A stretch of DNA of 64,000 nucleotides. Origin: Oscillospiraceae bacterium (GTDB lineage: Bacteria; Bacillota; Clostridia; Oscillospirales; Ruminococcaceae). Positions within the stretch are counted from its first letter, which is position 1. Every line of letters begins with the position of its first letter. Shown here piece after piece: positions 8,579 to 16,756 of the stretch. The notes under the pieces are model-generated. The model searched no databases, was not told the origin of the DNA, and was given only the letters and a program-made list of their open reading frames with translations. The position numbers and the translations under genes are program-made. The DNA lies in NCBI GenBank assembly GCA_024404915.1, contig JAKSPJ010000005.1:1-64000 (forward strand), read 5' to 3'.

Positions 8579-10213
8579 ATGAAATTAAAGCTGTTATTTA
8601 TTTCATTGCTTCTGGGCTGCCTGACATGCAGCTGTGGCTCTTCCGTTTCTGTTTCAGAAGCGGAGAACAGCACTTCATCTGAAGAAAGCATTGCAGAAAC
8701 ATCTGATGCAGAACCGGAAAACGAAGATACTTTGATTCCCTTATGTGATGAATGCCCGATTCTGCTGATTCAGACAGACAATACCAGCAGTGATGTCATG
8801 GATTTTATCACAAAGCCTGTGGCACCGCATGTATCAGAACAGATTGCAACCTGGACACCGAATTACGTTATGCCGCCGGCACCCTATTATGAATCCTGCA
8901 CTGTCACATTGATTGACACGCAGGAAAATATTCTTCTGGATGCTGTGGCTGCGAATGTGAAAGTACGCGGCAACTGGACTACCACCTATGACAAAAAGCC
9001 TCTTCGTATCAATTTCAGCGAAAAACAGTCTATGCTGGGGCTGAATCAGAATACGCCCTTCAAAAACTGGCTTCTCCTGGCAGAATATAAAGATGCTTCC
9101 TTGCTCCGTGACAAAACAGCGCTGGAAATAGCAAGAGGCATTCTGGAACAGGATAACCTGTATGCCTCCGATGCTGCTTTTGTGGAAGTGTATGTGAATG
9201 GGGAATATCAGGGTGTGTATCTGCTTGCGGAACAGCAGCAAATACATGAAAACCGTGTTGAGATTTATGAGGCAAATGAAAATGATGCCGATGTGAATAT
9301 CGGATATTTCATGGAATTTGATGGCTATTATTCTATCGAAGAACCACTGCAGCAGTTTCATATGGACTATGCAGACAATGCGCCTCTGATTCCCTTTGAC
9401 GGTGAAGACGGCAATGGGAAAACCATGGCCTGCCTCCCTACGGATTCTCCTGAAGATGAATACAAAAAGGATATCGGCATTACCATAAAAAATACGGTTT
9501 ATAACCAGGAGCAGCATGACTTTATCGCCTCTTATATGAACAATCTGTATACACTGATGTACAAAGCCGCCTACGAAAACAAGGCTTATTGCTTCAGCGA
9601 AGATTTCACAGAACTGTACGAGAATGCTTCCATGACACCGGAGGAAGCTGTACGTCAGTATGTAGATGTGGATTCTCTGGCAGATATATATATCATCAGC
9701 GAACTGACCTGTGACGCAGATATCTACTGGTCCAGTTTCTACATGGATGTGGATTTCAGCGAAAACGGCGATAAAAAACTGCGCTTTGAAGCCCCCTGGG
9801 ATTTTGATTCTTCCATGGGCAATAAAGACCGCTGCACTGACGGAACAGGCTTCTATGCTGCAAATATCGTCCCGGATGTAAATGACGATACCTATGAAAC
9901 CATCAATCCGTGGCTGGCTGTACTGATGTATCAGGATTGGTATCAGGATTGCATCAGTAAAAAATGGACATATGCCTATGACAGCGGTGTGTTTGATAAT
10001 GCTTTACAGCATATCTCAGATGATACAGCACAGCTGCAGTCTGCATTTCTGCGTAATTACGAGAAATGGGATAACATCATTCATAATGAATCATTCCGTG
10101 ATGAGCTCTCCATTCCTGCGAGAAGATGCAAGACACAGGCGGATGCTTCTGCATTTCTGAAAGAATGGCTGGAAAGCCGAATCAGATTCCTGAATGAATA
10201 CTGGCATACATAA
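8579..10213 (+). CDS. CotH-kinase-like lipoprotein
   Basis: 544 residues from the ATG at 8579 (GGTGAGG just upstream). The N-terminus is a lipoprotein signal with lipobox LTCSC, then a Ser/Glu-rich linker. From about residue 90 the protein matches the CotH family: VKVRGNWTTTYDKKPLRINF, NWLLLAEYKDASLLRDKTA, VEVYVNGEYQGVYLLAEQ and the late PWDFDSSMGNKD. CotH members of spore formers phosphorylate coat proteins; in non-spore contexts, including ruminococci with dockerin-bearing forms, the role is uncertain. Here it is membrane-anchored on the outside, with no dockerin. Confidence 0.85.
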   Translation: MKLKLLFISLLLGCLTCSCGSSVSVSEAENSTSSEESIAETSDAEPENEDTLIPLCDECPILLIQTDNTSSDVMDFITKPVAPHVSEQIATWTPNYVMPPAPYYESCTVTLIDTQENILLDAVAANVKVRGNWTTTYDKKPLRINFSEKQSMLGLNQNTPFKNWLLLAEYKDASLLRDKTALEIARGILEQDNLYASDAAFVEVYVNGEYQGVYLLAEQQQIHENRVEIYEANENDADVNIGYFMEFDGYYSIEEPLQQFHMDYADNAPLIPFDGEDGNGKTMACLPTDSPEDEYKKDIGITIKNTVYNQEQHDFIASYMNNLYTLMYKAAYENKAYCFSEDFTELYENASMTPEEAVRQYVDVDSLADIYIISELTCDADIYWSSFYMDVDFSENGDKKLRFEAPWDFDSSMGNKDRCTDGTGFYAANIVPDVNDDTYETINPWLAVLMYQDWYQDCISKKWTYAYDSGVFDNALQHISDDTAQLQSAFLRNYEKWDNIIHNESFRDELSIPARRCKTQADASAFLKEWLESRIRFLNEYWHT

Positions 10214-10236
10214 TAACAGAAAGGATAATTCGTACA

Positions 10237-11268
10237 ATGATGAATCTGGAATTTGAAAGAAAACTCACAATCCCGAAGGAAACTAAGGAAATGTATCCTG
10301 TGACAGACGAGATGGCAAAAATTGTGAAGGAACGTGCAAAGGAAATTGAGGATATTTTCTCCGGCAGAGATGACCGCCTGATTATGATTATCGGTCCCTG
10401 TTCCGCTGACCATCCGGATTCCGTGCTGGATTATATCTCCCGTCTGCGGAAGATTTCTGAGCAGGTAAAAGATGAGATTTTTATCATTCCCCGTATCTAT
10501 ACCAATAAACCCCGCACAACCGGTGCCGGATATAAGGGTCTGCTGCATCAGCCAAACCCCAATGAAAAGCCGGATATGTTCAAGGGAATTATTGCTACCC
10601 GTGAACTGCATATGCGTGCGCTGAAGGAAACCGGTTTCTCCTGCGCAGATGAGATGCTGTACCCCGATAACTACCGCTATCTGGATGATTTGCTGGCCTA
10701 TGTGGCTGTGGGTGCACGTTCTGTGGAGAACCAGGAGCATCGTCTGGTTTCCAGCGGCATTGATGTGCCTGTAGGAATGAAAAACCCGACCTCCGGCGAT
10801 CTTTCTGTTATGATGAACGCCATTACCGCTGCACAGAATGCACATACCTTCATCTATCGTGGATGGGCCGTACATTCTCAGGGCAATCCTCTGGCACATG
10901 CAATTCTCCGTGGCTACATGAACAAGCACGGACAGTCTCTGCCAAATTATCACTATGAAGATCTGACACATCTCCTTTCTTTGTACGCAGAAGGTTCCTT
11001 TGCAAATCCTGCTGCCATTATTGATGCGAACCATGCGAACTCCGGAAAGAACCCTCTGGAGCAGCCTCGTATCATCAAGGAAGTGCTCCAGGCAAGAAAA
11101 TATAACAATGACATCAAGAAGCTGGTCAAGGGCTTTATGGTGGAAAGCTATATTGAAGACGGCGCACAGAAAGTGGACGGCGGATGCTACGGAAAATCCA
11201 TTACTGACCCTTGTATCGGTTGGGAGAAAACTGAGAGAATGCTGCTTGAAATTGCAGAGCTTCTGTAA
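10237..11268 (+). CDS. aroF: 3-deoxy-7-phosphoheptulonate synthase (DAHP synthase, class I AroG type)
   Basis: 343 residues. It condenses phosphoenolpyruvate with erythrose 4-phosphate in the first step of aromatic amino acid synthesis. Class I motifs are clear: IGPCSADHPDSVLDY, PRIYTNKPRTTGAGYKG, DEMLYPDNYRYLDDLLAY, GMKNPTSGDLSVMMNAI, IDANHANSGKNP and GGCYGKSITDPCIGWEKTE. This is the AroG/F/H (type I alpha) subfamily, so the enzyme is likely to be feedback-inhibited by an aromatic amino acid; which one cannot be read from sequence, so the symbol is generic. It starts 23 bases after the CotH-like gene, with AAAGGA upstream. Confidence 0.93.
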   Translation: MMNLEFERKLTIPKETKEMYPVTDEMAKIVKERAKEIEDIFSGRDDRLIMIIGPCSADHPDSVLDYISRLRKISEQVKDEIFIIPRIYTNKPRTTGAGYKGLLHQPNPNEKPDMFKGIIATRELHMRALKETGFSCADEMLYPDNYRYLDDLLAYVAVGARSVENQEHRLVSSGIDVPVGMKNPTSGDLSVMMNAITAAQNAHTFIYRGWAVHSQGNPLAHAILRGYMNKHGQSLPNYHYEDLTHLLSLYAEGSFANPAAIIDANHANSGKNPLEQPRIIKEVLQARKYNNDIKKLVKGFMVESYIEDGAQKVDGGCYGKSITDPCIGWEKTERMLLEIAELL

Positions 11269-11274
11269 AATTCC

Positions 11275-11310
11275 GCAATACCGCACATTTACTGTGCGGT
11301 ATTGCCTTGT
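11275..11310 (+). terminator. Hairpin after the DAHP synthase gene
   Basis: A perfect 12-base-pair stem (GCAATACCGCAC 11275-11286 / GTGCGGTATTGC 11294-11305) followed by only a weak T tract (CTTGTT), so it may terminate partially and let some transcription reach the ABC-F gene. Confidence 0.65.
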
Positions 11311-11329
11311 TATCTGAAAGGAGATCACG

Positions 11330-13120
11330 GTGATTCTTTTATCAGCTCAGAATATCTCAAAAACCTATGCAGAACGGAAAGTCCTGGATGATGTATCCTT
11401 TTTTCTGAATGAAGGGGACAAAGTCGGTATTATCGGCATCAACGGCACAGGAAAATCCACATTGCTGCGGATTCTTTCCGGGACGGAAACTGCTGACAGC
11501 GGTGCTGTCATCCGTGCAAACGGCATTCGTGTTTCCTATCTGCCCCAGGTACCTGCTTTTGATGAAAACGGCACTGTGCTGGAACAGGTTCTCGCCAACC
11601 TGCCGAAGGACCTGCAGCAGTCTAAGGAATTTGAAGCGAAATCCATTCTTGGAAAAATGGGCATCCACGATTTTTCACGCAGTATTGCAACACTTTCCGG
11701 CGGCGAGCGAAGACGTGCCGGCATCGCTGCGGCTTTGATTCAGCCAAGCGATGTTTTGCTTCTGGATGAGCCGACAAACCATATTGACAATGAAACCGCA
11801 CAGCTTCTGGAGGATCTGCTTCTGAAATACAGAGGTGCCATTGTCATGGTGACACATGACAGATATTTTTTAAGCAAAATCTGCAAAACCATTGCTGAAG
11901 TAGACCACGGAAAATTATATTCCTGCAATGGAAACTATAACAAATACCTGGAATACAAGGCACAGCGGGAAATCAATCTGGCGGCGGCTGAGCGAAAGGC
12001 ACAATCCTTGTACCGCCGTGAACTGGAATGGATCAGCCGGGGCGCAAGGGCAAGAGGCACAAAGTCCAAAGATCGTATCGAACGTTTTGAGGCACTGAAA
12101 AACCGTGATGTTCCCCAGACAGAGAATCTGGTACAGATGCAGTCTGTTTCTTCCAGGCTTGGCAGAAAAACCATTGAAATCAATGATATTTCCAAAGCCA
12201 TCGATGGCAAACAATTCCTCAGCCACTTTTCCTATATCATTCCCCGGAATGCCAGAATTGGTATTGTCGGGCAGAATGGTGCCGGCAAAAGTACCTTTCT
12301 GAAAATGATTCATCAGGACATTCCACCGGATTCCGGCAGCATCGAATACGGTGATACGGTAAACCTGGCATTTTTCAGGCAGGAATGTGAGGAAATGGAT
12401 TTATCCATGCGTGTTATAGACTATATCAGAGAAACCGGTGACATCGTTCATACACCAGATGGTACAGTGTCAGCCGCACAAATGCTGGAACGATTCCTGT
12501 TTACACCGGAATTGCAGTGGAGCAGAATCGAAAAGCTGTCCGGCGGTGAAAGAAAACGGCTGTATCTCCTGAAAATGCTGATGACCGAGCCGAATATTCT
12601 ATTGCTGGACGAGCCTACAAACGATCTGGACATCGCAACGCTGACCATTCTGGAAGATTATCTGATGCAGTTTCAGGGGGCTGTGGTTTCAGTCTCCCAT
12701 GACCGCTATTTTCTGGACAAAACTGCCACGGAAATCTTTGAATTCAAAAATGGAAACTGTACCCGTTTCACAGGAAATTATTCCGATTATGCGGATAAAA
12801 GGAGCCAGGAAAATCTCTCTGAAATCGCTTCAGCTCCAAAAAAAGAAAAGAAAGAACGTGTCTTCACCGGCAAAACAAAGCTCCGCTTCTCCTTCAAGGA
12901 ACAGCGTGAATTCGACACCATTGACGATGATATTGCAAAGCTGGAGGAAAACATTGCTGCGTTGGAAAAGCGCATTGGGGAGAATACAGCAGATTATATC
13001 AAATTACAGGAGCTCAATGCACAGAAAGAACAGCTGGATACAGAACTGGCTGAAAAAATGGACCGCTGGGTGTATCTGAACGATCTGGCAGAACGAATTG
13101 CAAAGGGCGAATATGTCTGA
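11330..13120 (+). CDS. ABC-F family ATP-binding protein
   Basis: 596 residues with a GTG start (AAAGGAG upstream). It has two ABC domains and no membrane segments, the ABC-F layout. Walker A sequences are GINGTGKST and GQNGAGKST; signatures are LSGGERRRAG and LSGGERKRLY; both Walker B motifs read LLLDEPTN. The linker between the domains contains the ABC_tran_Xtn-like helical segment (ERKAQSLYRRELEWISRGAR). The C-terminus is a charged helical pair (about 520-590) typical of Uup/YdiF members. ABC-F proteins work on the ribosome to relieve stalling or protect from antibiotics; this looks like a housekeeping Uup/YdiF-type member. Confidence 0.88.
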   Translation: MILLSAQNISKTYAERKVLDDVSFFLNEGDKVGIIGINGTGKSTLLRILSGTETADSGAVIRANGIRVSYLPQVPAFDENGTVLEQVLANLPKDLQQSKEFEAKSILGKMGIHDFSRSIATLSGGERRRAGIAAALIQPSDVLLLDEPTNHIDNETAQLLEDLLLKYRGAIVMVTHDRYFLSKICKTIAEVDHGKLYSCNGNYNKYLEYKAQREINLAAAERKAQSLYRRELEWISRGARARGTKSKDRIERFEALKNRDVPQTENLVQMQSVSSRLGRKTIEINDISKAIDGKQFLSHFSYIIPRNARIGIVGQNGAGKSTFLKMIHQDIPPDSGSIEYGDTVNLAFFRQECEEMDLSMRVIDYIRETGDIVHTPDGTVSAAQMLERFLFTPELQWSRIEKLSGGERKRLYLLKMLMTEPNILLLDEPTNDLDIATLTILEDYLMQFQGAVVSVSHDRYFLDKTATEIFEFKNGNCTRFTGNYSDYADKRSQENLSEIASAPKKEKKERVFTGKTKLRFSFKEQREFDTIDDDIAKLEENIAALEKRIGENTADYIKLQELNAQKEQLDTELAEKMDRWVYLNDLAERIAKGEYV

Positions 13121-13156
13121 TGCGGCACATAAAATAAAGGAAATTTGAATAAATGG

Positions 13157-13185
13157 TTGATTTTTGAAGAAATATACGATATAAT
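13157..13185 (+). promoter_or_regulatory. Sigma-A promoter before the zinc-ribbon/TPM-tail genes
   Basis: TTGATT (13157-13162), 17 bases, TATAAT (13180-13185); AAAGGAG and the ATG follow at 13202-13218. Confidence 0.75.
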
Positions 13186-13217
13186 AGAAATATCTTATAT
13201 TAAAGGAGCGTTTTCAT

Positions 13218-14306
13218 ATGAGCGAATTACTGGAATACAAATGTCCCTGCTGCGGTGGAAAAATTGAATTCAACAGCACTGAGCAGCAAATGAAATGTCC
13301 CTTCTGTGAATCTGTATTCGAACTGGAAGCACTGCAGGCCTATGACGATGTACTGAATAATCAGCCTGCTGAATCCGAAATGAACTGGGAAGAAGAAGCA
13401 GGTTCAGAGTGGCAGCAGGGAGAATCGGAGAATCTTCGTGTCTACAAATGTCAGTCCTGCGGCGGCGAAGTAGTGGCAGACGAGACAACTGCGGCTTCTA
13501 AGTGTCCTTACTGCGAAAATCCTGTGATTATGACAGGACAGTTGAGCGGTGACCTGAAACCGGACCTGATTATTCCTTTCAAGCTGAATAAGGAAGATGC
13601 GAAAAAATCACTGCTGCAGCATATGGAGGGCAAGCCCCTGCTGCCGAAGATCTTTAAGAGTCAGAATCATATCGACGAAATCAAGGGCGTTTATGTGCCT
13701 GTATGGCTCTTTGATGCAGATGTGGATGCGCACATTCAGTATAAAACACAAAAGCACAAAAGATGGAGTGACCAGCAGTTTAACTATCTGGAAAAAAGCG
13801 TGTTCTCTGTTACCCGTGCAGGTCAGATTCAGTTTGAAAATGTTCCTGTGGATGGCTCCGAAAAAATGGACGACACCATGATGGAAGCACTGGAGCCCTT
13901 TGACATGAAGGCAGCTGTGCCCTTCCAGACCGCTTATCTTTCCGGATACATGGCAGATAAATATGATGTGGATGCGAAAACCAGTATTGCCCGTGCGAAT
14001 GAACGCATTGAAAACAGTACACTGGCTGAATTCGAGAATACAGTCAAGGGCTATGATGAAGTTGAGACAGAACACCATAATCTGCATCTGAATAACGGCG
14101 AGGCAAAATATGCCCTGTTCCCTGTATGGCTGCTGAATACCTCATGGAATGGACAGAAATATACCTTTGCTATGAATGGTCAGACCGGAAAATTTGTGGG
14201 CGATCTGCCCTCTGACAAAGGAAAAGCCTTTGGCATTTTCTGTGCTGTTACCATTGGTACAACCATTCTCAGTTATATCATCGGCACCCTGATGGGCTGG
14301 ATCTGA
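13218..14306 (+). CDS. TFIIB-like zinc-ribbon membrane protein
   Basis: 362 residues. Two N-terminal zinc ribbons (CPCCGGKIEF..MKCPFCESVF and YKCQSCGGEV..SKCPYCENPV) are separated by an acidic linker. A middle domain of about 190 residues (PDLIIPFKLNKEDAKKSLLQ, VYVPVWLFDADVDAHIQYK, FPVWLLNTSWNGQKYTFAMN) and one C-terminal membrane span (ILSYIIGTLMGWI) follow. This arrangement is common in Firmicutes, annotated only as a zinc-ribbon or helicase-primase-like zinc protein. Its usual partner gene encodes a TPM-domain protein; here only a TPM tail follows. Function unknown. Confidence 0.8.
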   Translation: MSELLEYKCPCCGGKIEFNSTEQQMKCPFCESVFELEALQAYDDVLNNQPAESEMNWEEEAGSEWQQGESENLRVYKCQSCGGEVVADETTAASKCPYCENPVIMTGQLSGDLKPDLIIPFKLNKEDAKKSLLQHMEGKPLLPKIFKSQNHIDEIKGVYVPVWLFDADVDAHIQYKTQKHKRWSDQQFNYLEKSVFSVTRAGQIQFENVPVDGSEKMDDTMMEALEPFDMKAAVPFQTAYLSGYMADKYDVDAKTSIARANERIENSTLAEFENTVKGYDEVETEHHNLHLNNGEAKYALFPVWLLNTSWNGQKYTFAMNGQTGKFVGDLPSDKGKAFGIFCAVTIGTTILSYIIGTLMGWI

Positions 14307-14319
14307 AAGGAGAATTATT

Positions 14320-14538
14320 ATGCTTACTTGTATTATCATCGGTTTAATTGTCGGCGGTATCACGCTCCTGATTCTGCTTTCTCAGCTAAAAACAGTTGTT
14401 CCCCAAAACCAAGCCTCCAACTATATCAAGAAAAACAGCCTGCACCTGACGGAACAAAAGGATTTCTTTCTCTTCAAACAGACTGAGAAAACACCCCGCC
14501 AGAATGCTGCTTCCAACACGCCAAACGCCAAACAATAA
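14320..14538 (+). CDS. Short protein resembling the C-terminal tail of TPM-domain proteins
   Basis: 72 residues, GAAAGGAG upstream, 13 bases after the zinc-ribbon gene. One N-terminal membrane span (LTCIIIGLIVGGITLLILL) is followed by SQLKTVVPQNQASNYIKKNS and LTEQKDFFLFKQ. From memory of Firmicute TPM (YgcG-type) proteins, the stretch after their last membrane helix follows the same plan (QLKSV.. A..Y....S..LT...D.FL). The TPM catalytic domain itself is absent, although start, ribosome site and frame are intact. It could be a reduced stand-alone partner or a remnant. Confidence 0.6.
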   Translation: MLTCIIIGLIVGGITLLILLSQLKTVVPQNQASNYIKKNSLHLTEQKDFFLFKQTEKTPRQNAASNTPNAKQ

Positions 14539-14606
14539 TCTAAAAACAGTACAGAATGCAGTATTTTCAGTTCTTTGAATAAGTACTTCCAAGAAAGGTT
14601 CATAAT

Positions 14607-15950
14607 ATGGCTAAACCCAACGAGACAAATTTCTTCTCGAAACTCACGGCATTCCAGATTATTGCAGGAGGATTTCTTCTGTTGGTGCTGTTTGGCGCCT
14701 GCCTGCTGATGCTCCCTTTTGCTTCACAGGAACGAATCCTGACGCCTTTTTCTGATGCGCTGTTCACCTCAATTTCCGCAGCCTGCGTGACAGGACTTGT
14801 GGTGCGTGATACCGCAACCTACTGGTCCCTGTTCGGACAGATTGTAATTCTGTCCCTGATTCAGATTGGCGGTATGGGTGTAGTAACCATCGGCATGACC
14901 GTGGTAAAGCTTTCCGGCAAAAAAATCGGTCTGCGGCAGCGAAGCATTATGCAGGAATCCATTTCTGCCCCGTCCCTGGGCGGCATTGTCCAGATGACCG
15001 GTTTCATTCTCAAGATTACTGCAATCATAGAAGGCTGCGGTATACTCCTGCTGATGCCTGTTTTTTGCAGGGATTTCGGTTTTTTGAAGGGTACATGGTA
15101 TTCTTTGTGGCATTCAGTCTCCGCATTCTGCAACGCAGGATTTGATCTTATGGGCGTACGGGAACCATTTTCCTCGCTTACCAGCTATAGCGGCAATATC
15201 TATTTCAATATTGTAGTGATGCTGCTGATTGTTATGGGCGGACTCAGTTTCTTCACATGGAATGACATCCGCATAAACAAACTGCACATCAAAAAATATT
15301 CTATGCAGAGCAAAGTCATTCTGATGACAACGGGTATTCTGATTTTGCTTCCTGCCATAATGTTTTTCTTGACGGAATATGCAAATCTTCCCTTGGGCGA
15401 ACGTCTCTGCTGTGCATTCTTCCAGTCCGTGACAGCAAGAACTGCCGGCTTCAATACCAGTGATCTGGCACAAATGACGGAATCCGGGCAGTTCATTATG
15501 ACAGTGCTGATGCTGATCGGCGGTTCTCCCGGCTCAACTGCAGGCGGTATGAAAACCACCACCGTTGCAGTACTGTTTCTGGCGGCACTGACTGTTTTCG
15601 GCAGAAGAAATGATGTGCAGTGCTTCCGCCGCAGAATCTCTGATGACACAGTTCGAAATGCCGGCGCAATCCTGTTTATGTATGTGGTGCTGTTCATCTC
15701 TGCCGGTATGTTCCTGAGCCTTCATGATTCCATTCCTCTGGTGACCTGTCTGTTTGAAACAGGTTCCGCAGTGGGAACTGCCGGCCTGACACTCGGCATT
15801 ACGACAAGCCTTTCTCTTCCCTCACACATCATTCTGATGATTCTGATGTTCCTTGGAAGAGTCGGCGGTCTGACCTTGATTTATGCGGCGTTGTCTGCTT
15901 CAGATGACCATGTTTCCAGATTGCCGCTTGAGAAAATTACAGTTGGTTAA
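14607..15950 (+). CDS. ktrB: TrkH/KtrB-type potassium channel subunit
   Basis: 447 residues, very hydrophobic, with the four pore-loop repeats of the TrkH/KtrB superfamily. Selectivity-filter glycines can be seen in SAACVTGLVVRD, HSVSAFCNAGFDL, TARTAGFNTSDL and GSAVGTAGLTLG, and the intramembrane gate stretch GGSPGSTAGGMKTTT is present. The length fits KtrB. It imports K+ together with its RCK regulator, encoded 11 bases downstream. No c-di-AMP riboswitch is seen in the 68-base gap before it. Confidence 0.93.
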   Translation: MAKPNETNFFSKLTAFQIIAGGFLLLVLFGACLLMLPFASQERILTPFSDALFTSISAACVTGLVVRDTATYWSLFGQIVILSLIQIGGMGVVTIGMTVVKLSGKKIGLRQRSIMQESISAPSLGGIVQMTGFILKITAIIEGCGILLLMPVFCRDFGFLKGTWYSLWHSVSAFCNAGFDLMGVREPFSSLTSYSGNIYFNIVVMLLIVMGGLSFFTWNDIRINKLHIKKYSMQSKVILMTTGILILLPAIMFFLTEYANLPLGERLCCAFFQSVTARTAGFNTSDLAQMTESGQFIMTVLMLIGGSPGSTAGGMKTTTVAVLFLAALTVFGRRNDVQCFRRRISDDTVRNAGAILFMYVVLFISAGMFLSLHDSIPLVTCLFETGSAVGTAGLTLGITTSLSLPSHIILMILMFLGRVGGLTLIYAALSASDDHVSRLPLEKITVG

Positions 15951-15961
15951 GGAGAGATACA

Positions 15962-16606
15962 ATGAAATCGATTCTAATTATTGGCGCAGGTCAGTTTGGC
16001 GTTCATATTGCCAAGAGAATGAGCGAACTGCGGTGCGAAGTGATGGCTGTGGATTCCAGTGAAACCCGTATCAACGAGATTTTGCCTTATGTGACTAACG
16101 CCGTTATCGGTGACGGAACAAGTGCGGAATTTCTGAAAACTCTGGGTGTCCGTGATTATGATGTTTCTATTGTCACCATCGGCGACAATTTCCAGAATTC
16201 GCTTCAGACAACTGCATTGCTGAAGGAATTGGGTTCCCCCTATGTGGTGGCACGTGCTTCCAATGATGTGCAGATGAAGTTCCTTCTGCGAAACGGCGCA
16301 GATGAAGTAACCTATCCTGAGAAACAGACTGCAATGCGAATTGCAACAAAGCACGCTTCTGACAGCATAATGGACTATATTCAACTGGATGACCAGTGCT
16401 CTATCTATGAGATGCGGATTCCGAAGGAATGGAACGGCAAGACACTGGTTCAGCTGGACATCCGTAAAAAGTATAATCTGAATATCATCGCCATTAAAGA
16501 CGGCAACCATGTGACTGTTCCGACTCCTTCGATGGAAATGCAGGAGGGCGACGAAGTATTCGTAATCGGTGATATCCGTGATATTTCAAAGTGTTTTAAA
16601 GTATGA
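15962..16606 (+). CDS. ktrA: Potassium uptake regulator TrkA/KtrA (RCK protein)
   Basis: 214 residues. RCK_N Rossmann domain (IIGAGQFGVHIAKRM, then DSSE at the end of beta-2) binds NAD(H) or ATP/ADP; the C-terminal RCK_C (TrkA_C) domain covers about 135-214. KtrA forms an octameric ring that gates KtrB. A single RCK_N/RCK_C pair is the KtrA layout and not the doubled E. coli TrkA. GGAGAG precedes the ATG and the terminator after 16650 ends the operon. Confidence 0.93.
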   Translation: MKSILIIGAGQFGVHIAKRMSELRCEVMAVDSSETRINEILPYVTNAVIGDGTSAEFLKTLGVRDYDVSIVTIGDNFQNSLQTTALLKELGSPYVVARASNDVQMKFLLRNGADEVTYPEKQTAMRIATKHASDSIMDYIQLDDQCSIYEMRIPKEWNGKTLVQLDIRKKYNLNIIAIKDGNHVTVPTPSMEMQEGDEVFVIGDIRDISKCFKV

Positions 16607-16652
16607 GCGGTTCCGATCATCCTCAAAACACAGTATTTCCTGATGCTATAAA

Positions 16653-16692
16653 AAAAGGCAGCGTAACCTCTCGGTTACACTGCCTTTTCTTC
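16653..16692. terminator. Bidirectional hairpin terminator
   Basis: Stem AAAAGGCAGCGTAACC / GGTTACACTGCCTTTT (16653-16668 and 16673-16688, one mismatch) between the convergent ktrA and dockerin genes. Confidence 0.85.
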
Positions 16693-16756
16693 TATGCTTT
16701 TATGCGTCTTTATGAGTAACAAGCTGAAGAAAACTCTTTTTGTGTACTGGCATTCA

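Noticed and set aside
14539..14606. c-di-AMP riboswitch before ktrB
   Set aside because: The gap is too short and lacks the conserved ydaO motifs.
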